A stretch of 46,847 bases of DNA from Cytophagaceae bacterium (GCA_021151805.1 JAGKWN010000021.1:1-46847), one strand, 5' to 3'; counted from the first letter of the stretch, positions 27,628 through 37,193 are shown. Numbers and translations are program-made. Notes: a model not told the origin generated them from the sequence alone.

Positions 27628-29595
27628 ATGCATGCACAAAATACAAGCGATTGGTATGATATAAGTTTTGACGGAACTTTTTTTTCATATGTTGATTGGT
27701 CGTCTTTACTTGACGCACCTGCAGGTAAGCATGGTTTTGTAAAAGGCGTGGGCGCTGAATTATATTTTGAAGATCATTCAGAGGCTCGGTTTTTAGGAGT
27801 TAACCTTGTAGGAGCAAATTGTTTTCCTGCAAAAGAAAATGCTGATAAGATGGTACAGCAATTAGCTCAAATGGGTTGCAATCTTGTACGGCTACATCAT
27901 CTGGATGCTGCCTGGGCAAATCCGAATATTTTTGGGAATACTTCCGGTACACGTTCCATACATGCTGGTAGCATGGATAAACTGGATTATCTGATAAGTC
28001 AATTAAAACAAAAAGGGATCTACGTTTTTATTGATTTGCTTGTTCATCGTACATTTACGACAAATGATTCTGTTGTGCACTCGTGTGAACCGGGAGGGAA
28101 GCAGGCTGCGTTTTTTGATCCCTTATTAATTGATTTACAAAAAGAGTATGCTGCACAAATTTTCTCGCATGTAAATAGATATACCAATCTTGCATATAAA
28201 GATGAGCCGGCAATAATTGGAACGTGCATTATTAATGAAGCTTCTATTATTGCTTTATACGATGGTGATTGCTTGACACCGCATTATAAAAAACAACTAC
28301 AGCAGTTATTCGTTCAAAAATTCCCGGATAAAAAACTGGCGTTTTTTGATATAGATTATCGTTATACTGAAGGAGGGTTAAAGGTAAAAGAAGATGGGGA
28401 TGTGTTTGAAAGCCTTATCTTTTATACTGAAACGGAAACAACCTATTTCAGTAATATGAAAAGTTATTTAAGAAGTATTGGTGTAAAGTGTCTGATCAGC
28501 GGCAGTAATTACCCAAGACCGGTTTTGAATAATATGCATTCTAATAAGGATAATGATCTTATTATTGCAAACAATTACTGGGATCACCCGAAAGTGCATT
28601 TAATTGCTAACGACTGGAGCAGGGTAGCAGAAGGGCCTATTGATAACTTATCACAGTTAAAGCAGGCTGGTAAAAACATGATTGTGAACCTTGCCCGTTT
28701 TAGAAATATAGATAAGCCATTTATAGTTACAGAATGGTCGCAACCTTATCCGAATACATACAGATTAGAGTCTTTTCCTTTTATTGCCTGTTATGGATTA
28801 ATGCAAGGATGGCAGGGGCTTTGTCAATTTGATTATCAGCCGTCGCCCCTGGGTATCGCCAATTTGACGTCGTTTAATATTGGGTCAATGCCGGATATGA
28901 TGGCACAGTGGAGCATTATGGCACCATTGTTTCATAAAAAATATATTCAGCAGGCGCATTCATGTATCTCTGAAAAAATATCAGAGGAGATGTTGTATCG
29001 TTTGCCTGCCTATTCAGATTTTAATGAGCGTTATTCCTTTTTTAATTTTATTACCAAAACGGGAAAAACATTTGATGAAACCGTAGAAAGTAACCATGCT
29101 GAGTTTTTATCTTATCTGAATACATCTACTGGAGAAATAACATCAGAAGGCAGGGATCTTATTTTTGCTCCGCGCCAGAATCATTTTAGGATACAAGCAG
29201 ATAAGGTGCAAGGACTTGTAGGCAAACTTCCGGCAGGAGTGACCGCTTTTCCGTTTTTCTCTTTGGAGACTGAGAAGCCTGATTTTGTATGTATTATAGC
29301 CTTATCAGAAGATGGAAAAGCATTGGCAGAATCAGATAGCATACTGGTTTGTTTGATCTCTGAAGTTATCATGACTGATCAACAGTTTGATTTTGATCGG
29401 AAAAGACTTCAGACTCAGGGACGGTTGCCTGAGAAAGCGCATAAAAGTAATACAGTCATTACGATTAACACAGGTTTTTCCTATGTAGTATATAAACTCC
29501 CTGAACAGATAGCTTCTAAGACACTCGATGGAAGTAAAGACGTCTTGAATATCTCTGATGGTAAAACGTTTATGGTTCGTTTAAAAAGAAAGTAG
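27628..29595 (+). CDS. Clan-A (GH5-like) glycoside hydrolase without a visible signal peptide
   Basis: This is a 655-residue protein with an N-terminal TIM-barrel domain. The order of motifs fits clan GH-A: NLVRLHHLDA after strand 2 (about 85-94), NE at 203-204 as the likely acid/base, and TEW with E369 as the likely nucleophile after strand 7. Residues about 460-655 form a C-terminal beta-rich domain. The N-terminus is MHAQNTSDWYD, without a hydrophobic segment, and there is no type IX C-terminal sorting domain, so the enzyme may act in the cytoplasm or leave by another path. It is transcribed away from the GT2 synthase with a 120-bp shared upstream region. The substrate is unknown; a glycan related to the GT2 product is a reasonable guess. 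Confidence 0.8.
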   Translation: MHAQNTSDWYDISFDGTFFSYVDWSSLLDAPAGKHGFVKGVGAELYFEDHSEARFLGVNLVGANCFPAKENADKMVQQLAQMGCNLVRLHHLDAAWANPNIFGNTSGTRSIHAGSMDKLDYLISQLKQKGIYVFIDLLVHRTFTTNDSVVHSCEPGGKQAAFFDPLLIDLQKEYAAQIFSHVNRYTNLAYKDEPAIIGTCIINEASIIALYDGDCLTPHYKKQLQQLFVQKFPDKKLAFFDIDYRYTEGGLKVKEDGDVFESLIFYTETETTYFSNMKSYLRSIGVKCLISGSNYPRPVLNNMHSNKDNDLIIANNYWDHPKVHLIANDWSRVAEGPIDNLSQLKQAGKNMIVNLARFRNIDKPFIVTEWSQPYPNTYRLESFPFIACYGLMQGWQGLCQFDYQPSPLGIANLTSFNIGSMPDMMAQWSIMAPLFHKKYIQQAHSCISEKISEEMLYRLPAYSDFNERYSFFNFITKTGKTFDETVESNHAEFLSYLNTSTGEITSEGRDLIFAPRQNHFRIQADKVQGLVGKLPAGVTAFPFFSLETEKPDFVCIIALSEDGKALAESDSILVCLISEVIMTDQQFDFDRKRLQTQGRLPEKAHKSNTVITINTGFSYVVYKLPEQIASKTLDGSKDVLNISDGKTFMVRLKRK

Positions 29596-29655
29596 TTAAG
29601 GTTTTATTGAAGTGTAAAGTTTAGCGTGTAAAGTGTAATGCTTTCTTACCCGTTT

Positions 29656-29784
29656 CCGTGGTCTGTGGTACACAGAAAACCAAAGATAGACTGAGTTAAG
29701 AAAGAATTAATTCTATAAATAAAGATTATACAAAAAACTGTAACTTGAATGAGCAGTTGGTGGTCTGTGTGCCACAGGCCACGG
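29656..29784. repeat. Pair of inverted 20-bp repeats, each forming a hairpin
   Basis: The 20-mer at 29656-29675 matches the reverse complement of 29765-29784 at 18 of 20 positions. Each arm lies in its own small palindrome (TCTGTG-GTA-CACAGA at 29662-29676, and a 9-bp stem with one G-U pair at 29761-29781). The layout resembles a dispersed intergenic repeat or a MITE-like remnant. No open reading frame lies between the arms. Confidence 0.55.
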
Positions 29785-29824
29785 TTGGAATGCTTGCACT
29801 AGCGGCTAAGTTTAAAAACAAAAA

Positions 29825-29854
29825 AAAAAGTCCCGATAACTACCGGGACTTTTT
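29825..29854 (-). terminator. Rho-independent terminator downstream of tRNA-Thr
   Basis: The stem AAAAAGTCCCG / CGGGACTTTTT (7 strong base pairs plus 5 A-T pairs) is followed, on the minus strand, by a long T run (complement of the A tract from 29820). It begins 8 bp after the tRNA 3' end. Confidence 0.85.
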
Positions 29855-29862
29855 CCATTCTG

Positions 29863-29935
<73 letters not shown>

Positions 29936-29954
29936 TTTTACCTCTAAGGGAGTG

Positions 29955-29984
29955 CAAATATAAGAAGCTTTTTTTTGATTGCAA
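29955..29984 (-). promoter_or_regulatory. Promoter of tRNA-Thr, Bacteroidota type
   Basis: On the minus strand a TTG at 29982-29984 is followed after 19 bp by TATATTTG at 29955-29962, a perfect TAnnTTTG -7 box. The tRNA 5' end is 19 bp downstream of that box, which fits a short leader. Confidence 0.65.
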
Positions 29985-30127
29985 TAGATACCCCGAAAAA
30001 AGTCAAAAAATACTTATCAACCTGTTGAAAACTTTACCCTGTTTTATCCCATTTTAAACTCGTTAAACAGGCAGATTTTCACTATCTTGTATCGTTATTT
30101 TAAGTACTAAATTTCTATTCAAACTAT

Positions 30128-32707
30128 ATGTCGGATCAACCAATTTCAGGCGGCACAAACATCATCCCCATCAATATCGAGGATGAAATGAGAGGCGCTT
30201 ACATCGATTACTCCATGTCGGTTATTGTTTCAAGAGCATTACCCGATGTACGCGATGGTTTAAAACCTGTTCACCGCAGAGTATTGTATGGAATGGAAGA
30301 CCTGGGCGTGCATTACAACAAAGCCTATAAAAAATCTGCCAGAATTGTAGGGGAGGTTTTGGGTAAGTATCACCCGCACGGTGACTCCTCGGTTTATGAT
30401 ACCATGGTGCGTATGGCTCAGGAATGGTCGCTGCGTTACCCGATGGTTGACGGACAGGGAAACTTCGGTTCTGTTGATGGTGACTCTCCGGCTGCGATGC
30501 GTTACACCGAAGCACGTCTGAAGCGTATTGCTGAAGAAATGCTTGCCGACATCAATAAAGACACAGTTGATTTTCAGCCCAACTTTGACGACTCCTTACA
30601 GGAACCGTCTGTTTTACCTTCAAAAGTTCCAAACTTATTAATAAACGGTTCTTCCGGTATTGCCGTGGGTATGGCAACGAACATGGCCCCACACAACCTT
30701 TCGGAAGTAATCGACGGCATTATCCTTTACATCGATAATAACGATGTTACTGTGGCCGACCTGATGGTACATGTAAAAGGTCCGGATTTCCCGACCGGCG
30801 CAACCATCTACGGATTTCAGGGCATACGTTCAGCCTTTGAAACAGGTAGAGGCCGTATCGTACTTCGTTCCCGTTCAACCATTGAAACTACTTCCACCGG
30901 AAAAGAACAGATCATCGTTTCTGAAATTCCATACATGGTAAACAAGGCTGCCATGATCGAGAAGATCGCAGCCATGGTAAACGAGAAGAAAATTGAAGGC
31001 ATCAGCGATATCCGCGACGAATCGGATAGAGAAGGGATGCGTATCGTTTTCGATCTGAAAAGAGATGCAATCGCAAACGTTGTATTAAACAACTTATTCA
31101 AATATTCTCAGCTTCAGTCTTCTTTCAGTGTAAACAACGTGTGCCTGGTAAAAGGACGCCCGATGACACTGAACCTGAAGGAAATGATTATGTACTTCGT
31201 AGAACACCGTCACGAGGTAGTTACACGCCGTACACAATTCGAACTGAACGAAGCAGAGAAAAGAGCGCACATCTTACAGGGTTATTTAATTGCCCTGGAT
31301 CACCTGGATGAAGTCATTAAGCTGATCCGTGAATCCCGTGATCCGGAAGCTGCCCGTATCGGTTTGATGGAAAACTTCGGTATGTCTGAGATTCAGGCGA
31401 AAGCGGTTCTTGACTTAAGACTGCAGCGTCTGACAGGCATGGAACGCGACAAGATCATCAAGGAATATGAAGAGATCATGGCTTTGATTAATCGTTTGAA
31501 AGAGATCCTTGCAAGCAAAGAGCTTCGAATGAACATCATTAAAGAAGAGTTGAACGAAATGAAGGAGCGTTATGGCGACAAACGCCGTTCTGACATTGTT
31601 CATGCTTCTGATGATATCAATATTGAAGACATGATCCAGGAAGAGCAAATGGTAATTACCATTTCTCACGAAGGATATATCAAACGTACTGCCTTAACTG
31701 AATACAGAACACAAGGCCGAGGCGGTGTTGGTTCTAAAGGTGCAGGTACAAAAGAATCAGACTTTACAGAGCATTTGTTTGTGGCTTCGACCCACAACTA
31801 TTTATTGTTCTTTACGGAATTCGGTAAGGTATTCTGGCTGAAAGTATATGAAATCCCTGAAGGAGGTAAGACTACTAAAGGTCGTGCTATTCAGAATGTT
31901 ATCCAGATCGAGCCGGGTGATAAAGTACGCACCGTTATCAATGTGAAAACATTGACCGACGATGATTATATCAATAACAATTACCTTGTAATGTGTACCG
32001 AGCAAGGTGTGATCAAGAAGACAACCCTTGAAGCGTATTCAAGACCACGTGCCGGCGGTATCAATGCGATCACCGTTCACGAAGGCGACCGATTGCTGGA
32101 TGTGAAAATGACTTCCGGTAGCGATGAGCTGGTTATTGCGTTGCGTTCAGGCAGAGCGATCCGCTTCAACGAAAGCAAAGTTCGTCCGATGGGAAGAACA
32201 GCCAGCGGTGTGAAAGGGGTTACTCTGGCACACGACAAAGATGTGGTTGTAGGTTTGGTTGCCATCAATTCTCCGGATACAACATTATTGGTAGTTTCAG
32301 AGAAAGGCTACGGAAAACGTTCGGATATAGAAGATTACCGTGTAACAAACAGAGGTGGTAAAGGTGTTAAAACATTGAACATTTCAGAAAAAACCGGAGA
32401 TCTTGTAAGTATCCTTGGCGTGAACGACCAGTACCAGATCATGATCATCAACAAGTCAGGTATTACGATTCGTATGGCTGTATCTGATCTTCGTGTCATG
32501 GGTAGAGCTACGCAAGGTGTTCGTTTGATCAAGATTCAGGAAGGAGATTCAATTGCTTCAGTAGCAAAATTTGAGTTTACGGAGATGATCGATGAGGCTG
32601 GCGAATTGGCAAAACCGGATGAAGGCGATGTGTTGCCAGCAGTTGAAGATGAACCGATCGATGACAGCGCTGAGGATGCAGCCGATGCTGAAGAATCAGC
32701 AGAATAA
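30128..32707 (+). CDS. gyrA: DNA gyrase subunit A
   Basis: The 859-residue product is the breaking-rejoining subunit of DNA gyrase (type IIA topoisomerase), which introduces negative supercoils together with GyrB in the cytoplasm. The N-terminal winged-helix region has HPHGDSSVYD (82-91) and the catalytic Tyr126 in AAMRYTEAR. The positions equivalent to E. coli Ser83 and Asp87 are Ser87 and Asp91, so no common quinolone-resistance substitution is present. The C-terminal beta-pinwheel contains a GyrA-box-like QGRGGVGSKG segment near residue 530, which supports gyrase and not ParC. A very acidic tail closes the protein. The start is the ATG at 30128. A TPR gene follows after 71 bp. Confidence 0.98.
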   Translation: MSDQPISGGTNIIPINIEDEMRGAYIDYSMSVIVSRALPDVRDGLKPVHRRVLYGMEDLGVHYNKAYKKSARIVGEVLGKYHPHGDSSVYDTMVRMAQEWSLRYPMVDGQGNFGSVDGDSPAAMRYTEARLKRIAEEMLADINKDTVDFQPNFDDSLQEPSVLPSKVPNLLINGSSGIAVGMATNMAPHNLSEVIDGIILYIDNNDVTVADLMVHVKGPDFPTGATIYGFQGIRSAFETGRGRIVLRSRSTIETTSTGKEQIIVSEIPYMVNKAAMIEKIAAMVNEKKIEGISDIRDESDREGMRIVFDLKRDAIANVVLNNLFKYSQLQSSFSVNNVCLVKGRPMTLNLKEMIMYFVEHRHEVVTRRTQFELNEAEKRAHILQGYLIALDHLDEVIKLIRESRDPEAARIGLMENFGMSEIQAKAVLDLRLQRLTGMERDKIIKEYEEIMALINRLKEILASKELRMNIIKEELNEMKERYGDKRRSDIVHASDDINIEDMIQEEQMVITISHEGYIKRTALTEYRTQGRGGVGSKGAGTKESDFTEHLFVASTHNYLLFFTEFGKVFWLKVYEIPEGGKTTKGRAIQNVIQIEPGDKVRTVINVKTLTDDDYINNNYLVMCTEQGVIKKTTLEAYSRPRAGGINAITVHEGDRLLDVKMTSGSDELVIALRSGRAIRFNESKVRPMGRTASGVKGVTLAHDKDVVVGLVAINSPDTTLLVVSEKGYGKRSDIEDYRVTNRGGKGVKTLNISEKTGDLVSILGVNDQYQIMIINKSGITIRMAVSDLRVMGRATQGVRLIKIQEGDSIASVAKFEFTEMIDEAGELAKPDEGDVLPAVEDEPIDDSAEDAADAEESAE

Positions 32708-32778
32708 CTATCTTTTTAACTTGAATAATTGTCTGTAAATAATACTGTTAAGTATATTTACTTAAACTTTGCATATAG

Positions 32779-33834
32779 ATGCTTCGCTTTCTCATTTCAG
32801 CAACCATGCTTGTGTCGTTTTATACGGCACAAGCACAGGTTGCAACCCTGACCAATGCCATTCTGTATCACGATGAGGGTAATTTACCAAAGGCAAAGGA
32901 AGAAATTGATAAGGCTGTTTTGAATGAGAAAACGATTGTCATGCCCAAGGCCTGGTTTTACAAAGGTGTCATCTATAAAGAGATTTTCCAATCTACAGCT
33001 CCGCACATTAAATCATTAGATGCCGATGCTTTGCCGCATGCTTTTGAAGCTTATAACAAAGCCATCGCATTGGAAAAGCCAGCCGGTGAATTCACCAGGA
33101 AATCCAAAGAAGGTTTGGAGGAAATCTGGACGCTGTCCATTAATTCCGGTATAACCTATTACCACCAATCCAGTTTTACCAAAGCCATTGCGGAATACGA
33201 GCGGGCGCAGGCAATAAAACCTGCGGATACCACGGCTTTCTTATATGCTTTGTATGCTGCCAACGAAATGAAGAACGATACGCTGGTAGAAAAATATGCA
33301 GCCAATCTTCTGGCACTGAATTACTCCAGTCCGTTTATTTATTACAACCGCATTGTTGGGCTTGCAAACCGTAATCAATTGGATAGTGCCATTGCTTTAT
33401 CCGCCAAAGCCGTGCAGAAATTTCCTGCAGATCAAAATTTAAGAAGACAAGAACTTGTTTTGCTAATAAACAGGGGAGCAGCGTATGACCAGGTACCGGA
33501 TCGCAAAAATGCGATGATCTGTTATAAAAAAGCATTGCTGATCGATTCCACAAACTATATTGCCAATTACAATCTGATGATCAATACATTCAATCAGGCA
33601 AAAGACGTGGAGCGGGTGATTATCAAAAATGACGCTGAGCGTATGAAGCAGGATACTACGTATGTGCCTAACCGTTCACCGGATCCTAATCGGGTAGAAT
33701 TGAGAGAAAAGCTTGCAACTTGTCATACATATTGCAACCGCATCCTGTATAAAGGCCGCAATGAAGAGGAGAAGAAAAATATTCAGAACGTGATGCGGGA
33801 TATGAATTTTTTAAAGACCCGTTATTTAGATTAG
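32779..33834 (+). CDS. Exported tetratricopeptide-repeat protein
   Basis: The 351-residue product begins with a Sec signal peptide (MLRFLISATMLVSFYTAQAQ, cut near AQA-Q). At least four TPR-like helical pairs follow, for example around residues 20-50, 75-105, 115-150 and 240-275 (AMICYKKALLIDSTNYIANY). TPR proteins act as scaffolds, here in the periplasm. The gene is directly downstream of gyrA on the same strand, and its stop is 1 bp before the next start. The specific partner is unknown. Confidence 0.85.
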   Translation: MLRFLISATMLVSFYTAQAQVATLTNAILYHDEGNLPKAKEEIDKAVLNEKTIVMPKAWFYKGVIYKEIFQSTAPHIKSLDADALPHAFEAYNKAIALEKPAGEFTRKSKEGLEEIWTLSINSGITYYHQSSFTKAIAEYERAQAIKPADTTAFLYALYAANEMKNDTLVEKYAANLLALNYSSPFIYYNRIVGLANRNQLDSAIALSAKAVQKFPADQNLRRQELVLLINRGAAYDQVPDRKNAMICYKKALLIDSTNYIANYNLMINTFNQAKDVERVIIKNDAERMKQDTTYVPNRSPDPNRVELREKLATCHTYCNRILYKGRNEEEKKNIQNVMRDMNFLKTRYLD

Positions 33835-33835
33835 T

Positions 33836-34279
33836 ATGAAAAATATAGCAGTTGCAGTAATATTATTTTGTTCGGTGCTGGCATTGTCTTCAGGAATGCT
33901 GAAACAAAAAACTGTTTCCGGAAAACTATTGGATACAGTTACTGTTAACGTCTGTAAACTTCGTTTTAAAACTTCAGCCGGCCGGCCGGTAGACTTTAAA
34001 ATGGGTTTGAATAGTGCTTCACCAATTGATATTCTTGTTTCAATTGGCGAGCCATATATTTTTAAACGGATCGATGTTATACTTGTGCGTGGCAAAAGAC
34101 CTGTCAGTCTTATGTCTTATGCGGATCAGAAAGAAGTTGTTATTGATAAATCTATTTTCACAAATGCCCAGCCGGGCGATCGGTTATGCATAGATCTTGG
34201 CCAGGTTGAAAAGGATATCGATGGCGTAAGAACTCCGGTAGAGTTAGATGTACCGGTATTCAATATTCCATTATATTAA
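33836..34279 (+). CDS. Exported small beta-rich protein, weak GldM C-terminal-like pattern
   Basis: The 147-residue product has a signal-peptide-like N-terminus (MKNIAVAVILFCSVLALSSG) and then strands. LVRGKRPV, a later 'AQPGDRLCIDL' and the ending VPVFNIPLY give a faint resemblance to the beta-domain at the C-terminus of GldM-type proteins. This is a weak match by eye. It starts 1 bp after the TPR gene and ends 11 bp before the next gene, so the three probably share a transcript. Function unknown. Confidence 0.65.
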   Translation: MKNIAVAVILFCSVLALSSGMLKQKTVSGKLLDTVTVNVCKLRFKTSAGRPVDFKMGLNSASPIDILVSIGEPYIFKRIDVILVRGKRPVSLMSYADQKEVVIDKSIFTNAQPGDRLCIDLGQVEKDIDGVRTPVELDVPVFNIPLY

Positions 34280-34290
34280 TTTCTGTTCAA

Positions 34291-34644
34291 ATGAATGATC
34301 TGCTGAATGGTAAATCAGTACATACAAAACTATTGTATGAGCATTTTATCAAACAGTTTGAAACAATTGGTGCGATTACCATTCACCCGGCTAAAACAAT
34401 GATTGGTATTGACAACGGCCATAAACGGGTCGCCTGGGTCACGCAATTCGGCAAAAATTTCATTCATATTGTTTTTCCTTTCAAAAAGCCTTACAGCGAT
34501 AATCTTTGTTTTCAGAAAATTGCTCCCGTTCCCGGAGATAGCAAGCAGTTTAATCATCACTTCAGAATGCTGCATGGTGAAGATATCAACGAGGAAGTTC
34601 TGTATTTCATGAAGCTTGCTTACACACAGGAAAAAGTTTCCTGA
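34291..34644 (+). CDS. DUF5655-like small protein
   Basis: The 117-residue soluble protein reads LYEHFIKQFETIGAITIHPAKTMIGI, then strands and HHFRMLHGEDINEEVLYFMKLAY. This resembles the DUF5655 pattern, in which a helix is followed by a strand with a conserved Lys and ends in a helix. No signal peptide or membrane segment is visible. It closes the gyrA-side gene group and is convergent, with an 11-bp gap, to the exonuclease gene. Biochemical role not known. Confidence 0.6.
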   Translation: MNDLLNGKSVHTKLLYEHFIKQFETIGAITIHPAKTMIGIDNGHKRVAWVTQFGKNFIHIVFPFKKPYSDNLCFQKIAPVPGDSKQFNHHFRMLHGEDINEEVLYFMKLAYTQEKVS

Positions 34645-34655
34645 TAAGAAATATT

Positions 34656-36011
34656 TCAGACTAGAGAAATATACCCGGATTCTTTGTTTCGGTACATCGC
34701 TAAGATTTTTTGTATATCGGCATTATCCGGATGTCTGTTTACAAATGTCTTGAACTCTTCAACCGTGTTTCCGGTAAGGTCGTTTGGAATGTAGGCAAAG
34801 CCCAGGTAGCGTCCATTCTCAACAACGATGATTCCGTATTCATCTTTGGAACGTCCAGGTTGCTTAATCAGGTAACTGTATTTGTTTTCTTTAAAAGAAG
34901 CCAGTGCACGTTTCATCTTTACATTATAAGCCACACTTTTGGTAGTGCCGCCACAGGCTGTGCAGGCATGTATCTCACTGCAGTCTGCAGTTTGTAATCC
35001 AGAGCGGCGGTGACACAACTGATGATCCCGCACTTTCTCCAGCAGGAAGCTGCGCGCATCGCCGATAGAAGGGAATGACATCAACGGCTGCTGCGATTTA
35101 TTTACCTGTGCAATGGATAAGCGAATGAAGCCCGCATGATCTTCATACTGGTAAATGCCATAATTTTTCCCGCTTATTTTCTGGGCGCTGTTATGGATCG
35201 GGAAATATTTTTTAATCTCGTGTGATTCGAGTAATAAAGACAACAACTCGCTGCCGCATACTTCAAAGTTTACGCTATGAATGTTCTGCATAAACTGCTG
35301 ACTTTTGCGGTTGGTCTGTTTGCCGGAGAAATGGCTGATTACCCGTTTTTTAATATTGTTCGCCTTGCCCACATAAATTACTTTGCCCTTCTGGTCGTGA
35401 AAATAGTAGACTCCAAACGTTTCCGGGAGCTTGTCGAACTGCTCGCGCGGTAAGTGTGCGGGCAGCAAGGTTTCTTTTGAGTTTTTCTTTAACGATTTAC
35501 CGATGAATTTTTCTGTATCATTCAACAACAATTTGTGCAGCAAACGAACAGTCGCCTCTGCATCTCCGGAAGCGCGGTGTCTGTCCTGTACCTGTATGTT
35601 CAGGCTGGCACACAGATTTCCTAAGCTATAGGAGGGAAGCCCCGGAAAAATTTTTCTACTCAGTCGAATGGTGCAGAGTTTGGAACGATTGAATGGAATA
35701 TCTAAAGTCTGGAATTCTTTTTTAAGGAATGTAAAATCAAAATTTACATTGTGTGCGACAAAAATACTGTCTTTGGTAAAGTCGAGGATCTCTTCGGCAA
35801 CGTCAGCAAAAACAGGCGCCTGGGCAACCATTTCATTATCGATACCGGTTAAGGAAGTAATGAATACCGGAATTCTACGCTCCGGATTGATGAGCGTGTG
35901 ATAACTGTCAATGATCTTTTCACCATCAAAATTATAGATCGCAATTTCGATGATGCGGTTGCCCGATGCATGTCCACCGGTTGTTTCAATATCAACGATC
36001 GAGTAAATCAT
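34656..36011 (-). CDS. DEDDh exonuclease fused to a GIY-YIG nuclease domain
   Basis: The 451-residue product has an N-terminal DnaQ-like 3'-5' exonuclease domain with D7 and E9 (VDIET), D92 (NFDF), H145 and D150 (HRASGD), the full DEDDh set. Residues about 198-275 form a GIY-YIG domain like that of UvrC/Cho (GVYY at 200-203, VIYVGKA at 211-217, R223). The remaining 175 residues, with CxxC-type cysteines around CTACGG, resemble the C-terminal part of this family. Its start codon overlaps the stop of dinB by 4 bp (ATGA), so both are made together. It probably acts in DNA repair or processing of DNA ends. Confidence 0.88.
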   Translation of the reverse strand: MIYSIVDIETTGGHASGNRIIEIAIYNFDGEKIIDSYHTLINPERRIPVFITSLTGIDNEMVAQAPVFADVAEEILDFTKDSIFVAHNVNFDFTFLKKEFQTLDIPFNRSKLCTIRLSRKIFPGLPSYSLGNLCASLNIQVQDRHRASGDAEATVRLLHKLLLNDTEKFIGKSLKKNSKETLLPAHLPREQFDKLPETFGVYYFHDQKGKVIYVGKANNIKKRVISHFSGKQTNRKSQQFMQNIHSVNFEVCGSELLSLLLESHEIKKYFPIHNSAQKISGKNYGIYQYEDHAGFIRLSIAQVNKSQQPLMSFPSIGDARSFLLEKVRDHQLCHRRSGLQTADCSEIHACTACGGTTKSVAYNVKMKRALASFKENKYSYLIKQPGRSKDEYGIIVVENGRYLGFAYIPNDLTGNTVEEFKTFVNRHPDNADIQKILAMYRNKESGYISLV

Positions 36012-37162
36012 TTACGACGATTACTTTTTCCCAGCGCTCTTTGAACGGCATCCTGTCCGTACTTGACACGAATCTTATCCAGAGCGGTATAGAGGTTGTG
36101 CGTTTTTTCAGGAGTTTCGAAAAGGCTTGCCTGGTAGTTGCCGTGCACCAGGTTGCTCAGACGCACACCAATCAGGCGTACATATTTTTGTTTGTTGTAA
36201 AGCGAATCAAACAAGGCGGTGATCTTTTCCATTAAAACAGCATCTGAAGAAGTATAAGAAAATGTACACTGTTTGGTTTCTTTTTCGAAGTTCGCGTACT
36301 TGATCTTAACCGTTAAACAGCCGGTCATGAATTTTTTCTGGCGCAATGTAAAGCAAACTTCTTCAACCATTTTTAACAATATCGTCCGCATCATTGCCTG
36401 GTCTTTACTATCTTCCGGAAAGGTTGTTTCAGTAGAAATGGATTTGCGTTCCGAATAAGGTTCAATAGGAGTATGATCAATGCCGTTTGCCCGCATCCAC
36501 AATCCTGCACCATGTTTGCCTAGCAGCTTTTCAATGGTTAACACTGGCGTGTTGCTTAATGTTCCGATATCGAAAATACCGGCGTTGTGTAAGATCTCCG
36601 TTGTTTTTTTGCCCACCATCGGAATTTTTTCGATCGGTAGGGGAGCCAGGAATTCCTTTTCCGTACCGGCAGGAACATAGAGAAAGCCGTTGGGTTTGGA
36701 TAAACCAGTGGCGATTTTAGAAACAATTTTGTTGACCGATAAACCGCAGGAGATGGGCAGTCCGGATTCTTTGATAATGGTTTCACGCAATTCGGTTGTC
36801 CATTTTACAATGCCGAAAAAGCGATCCATGCCGCTGATGTCCAGGTAAAATTCATCAATGGATGCCTGCTGGTACAGCGGTGCTTTGTCGTGAATGATCT
36901 GTCGGATCAGTTTGGAATACTTGATGTATTCATTCATATCGCCGCGGACAAAGATTGCATCCGGACAAAGTTTCTTTGCTTTCTGGCTCGACATGGCCGA
37001 GCGTACACCAAACTTGCGTGCTTCATAACTGCAGGATGCAACTACGCCGCGCTCGCTGGAACCGCCGATAATGATGGGCTTGCCTCTAAGTTCCGGCCGG
37101 CGCAGCAGCTCTACCGAAACAAAAAAGGAATCCAGATCCATATGTACGATCGAGCGATCCAT
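36008..37162 (-). CDS. dinB: DNA polymerase IV (Y-family translesion polymerase)
   Basis: The 384-residue protein has catalytic acids D9 (HMDLDSFF) and D103-E104 (SIDEFYLDIS), the palm motifs of Y-family polymerases. A helix-hairpin-helix region is visible around residues 170-200 (KIPMVGKKTTEIL). The little-finger region follows, and QASLF at 344-348 fits the beta-clamp-binding motif. The expected length (350-400) is met. It is the first gene of a two-gene unit with the downstream exonuclease/GIY-YIG gene. No LexA-box could be recognised; a -7-like TATATTTG lies at 37186-37193. Confidence 0.95.
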   Translation of the reverse strand: MDRSIVHMDLDSFFVSVELLRRPELRGKPIIIGGSSERGVVASCSYEARKFGVRSAMSSQKAKKLCPDAIFVRGDMNEYIKYSKLIRQIIHDKAPLYQQASIDEFYLDISGMDRFFGIVKWTTELRETIIKESGLPISCGLSVNKIVSKIATGLSKPNGFLYVPAGTEKEFLAPLPIEKIPMVGKKTTEILHNAGIFDIGTLSNTPVLTIEKLLGKHGAGLWMRANGIDHTPIEPYSERKSISTETTFPEDSKDQAMMRTILLKMVEEVCFTLRQKKFMTGCLTVKIKYANFEKETKQCTFSYTSSDAVLMEKITALFDSLYNKQKYVRLIGVRLSNLVHGNYQASLFETPEKTHNLYTALDKIRVKYGQDAVQRALGKSNRRK

Positions 37163-37185
37163 TTATCTTTGGCTAAATATATTAG

Positions 37186-37193
37186 CAAATATA
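37186..37193 (-). promoter_or_regulatory. Candidate -7 box of the dinB promoter
   Basis: On the minus strand TATATTTG fits TAnnTTTG exactly, 23 bp before the dinB start. The -33 position reads GTTT in place of a clean TTTG, so this is only a moderate match. Confidence 0.4.

Noticed and set aside
30128..32707. ParC (topoisomerase IV) instead of GyrA
   Set aside because: The GyrA-box-like QGRGGVGSKG motif, pinwheel length and 859-residue size favour gyrase subunit A.
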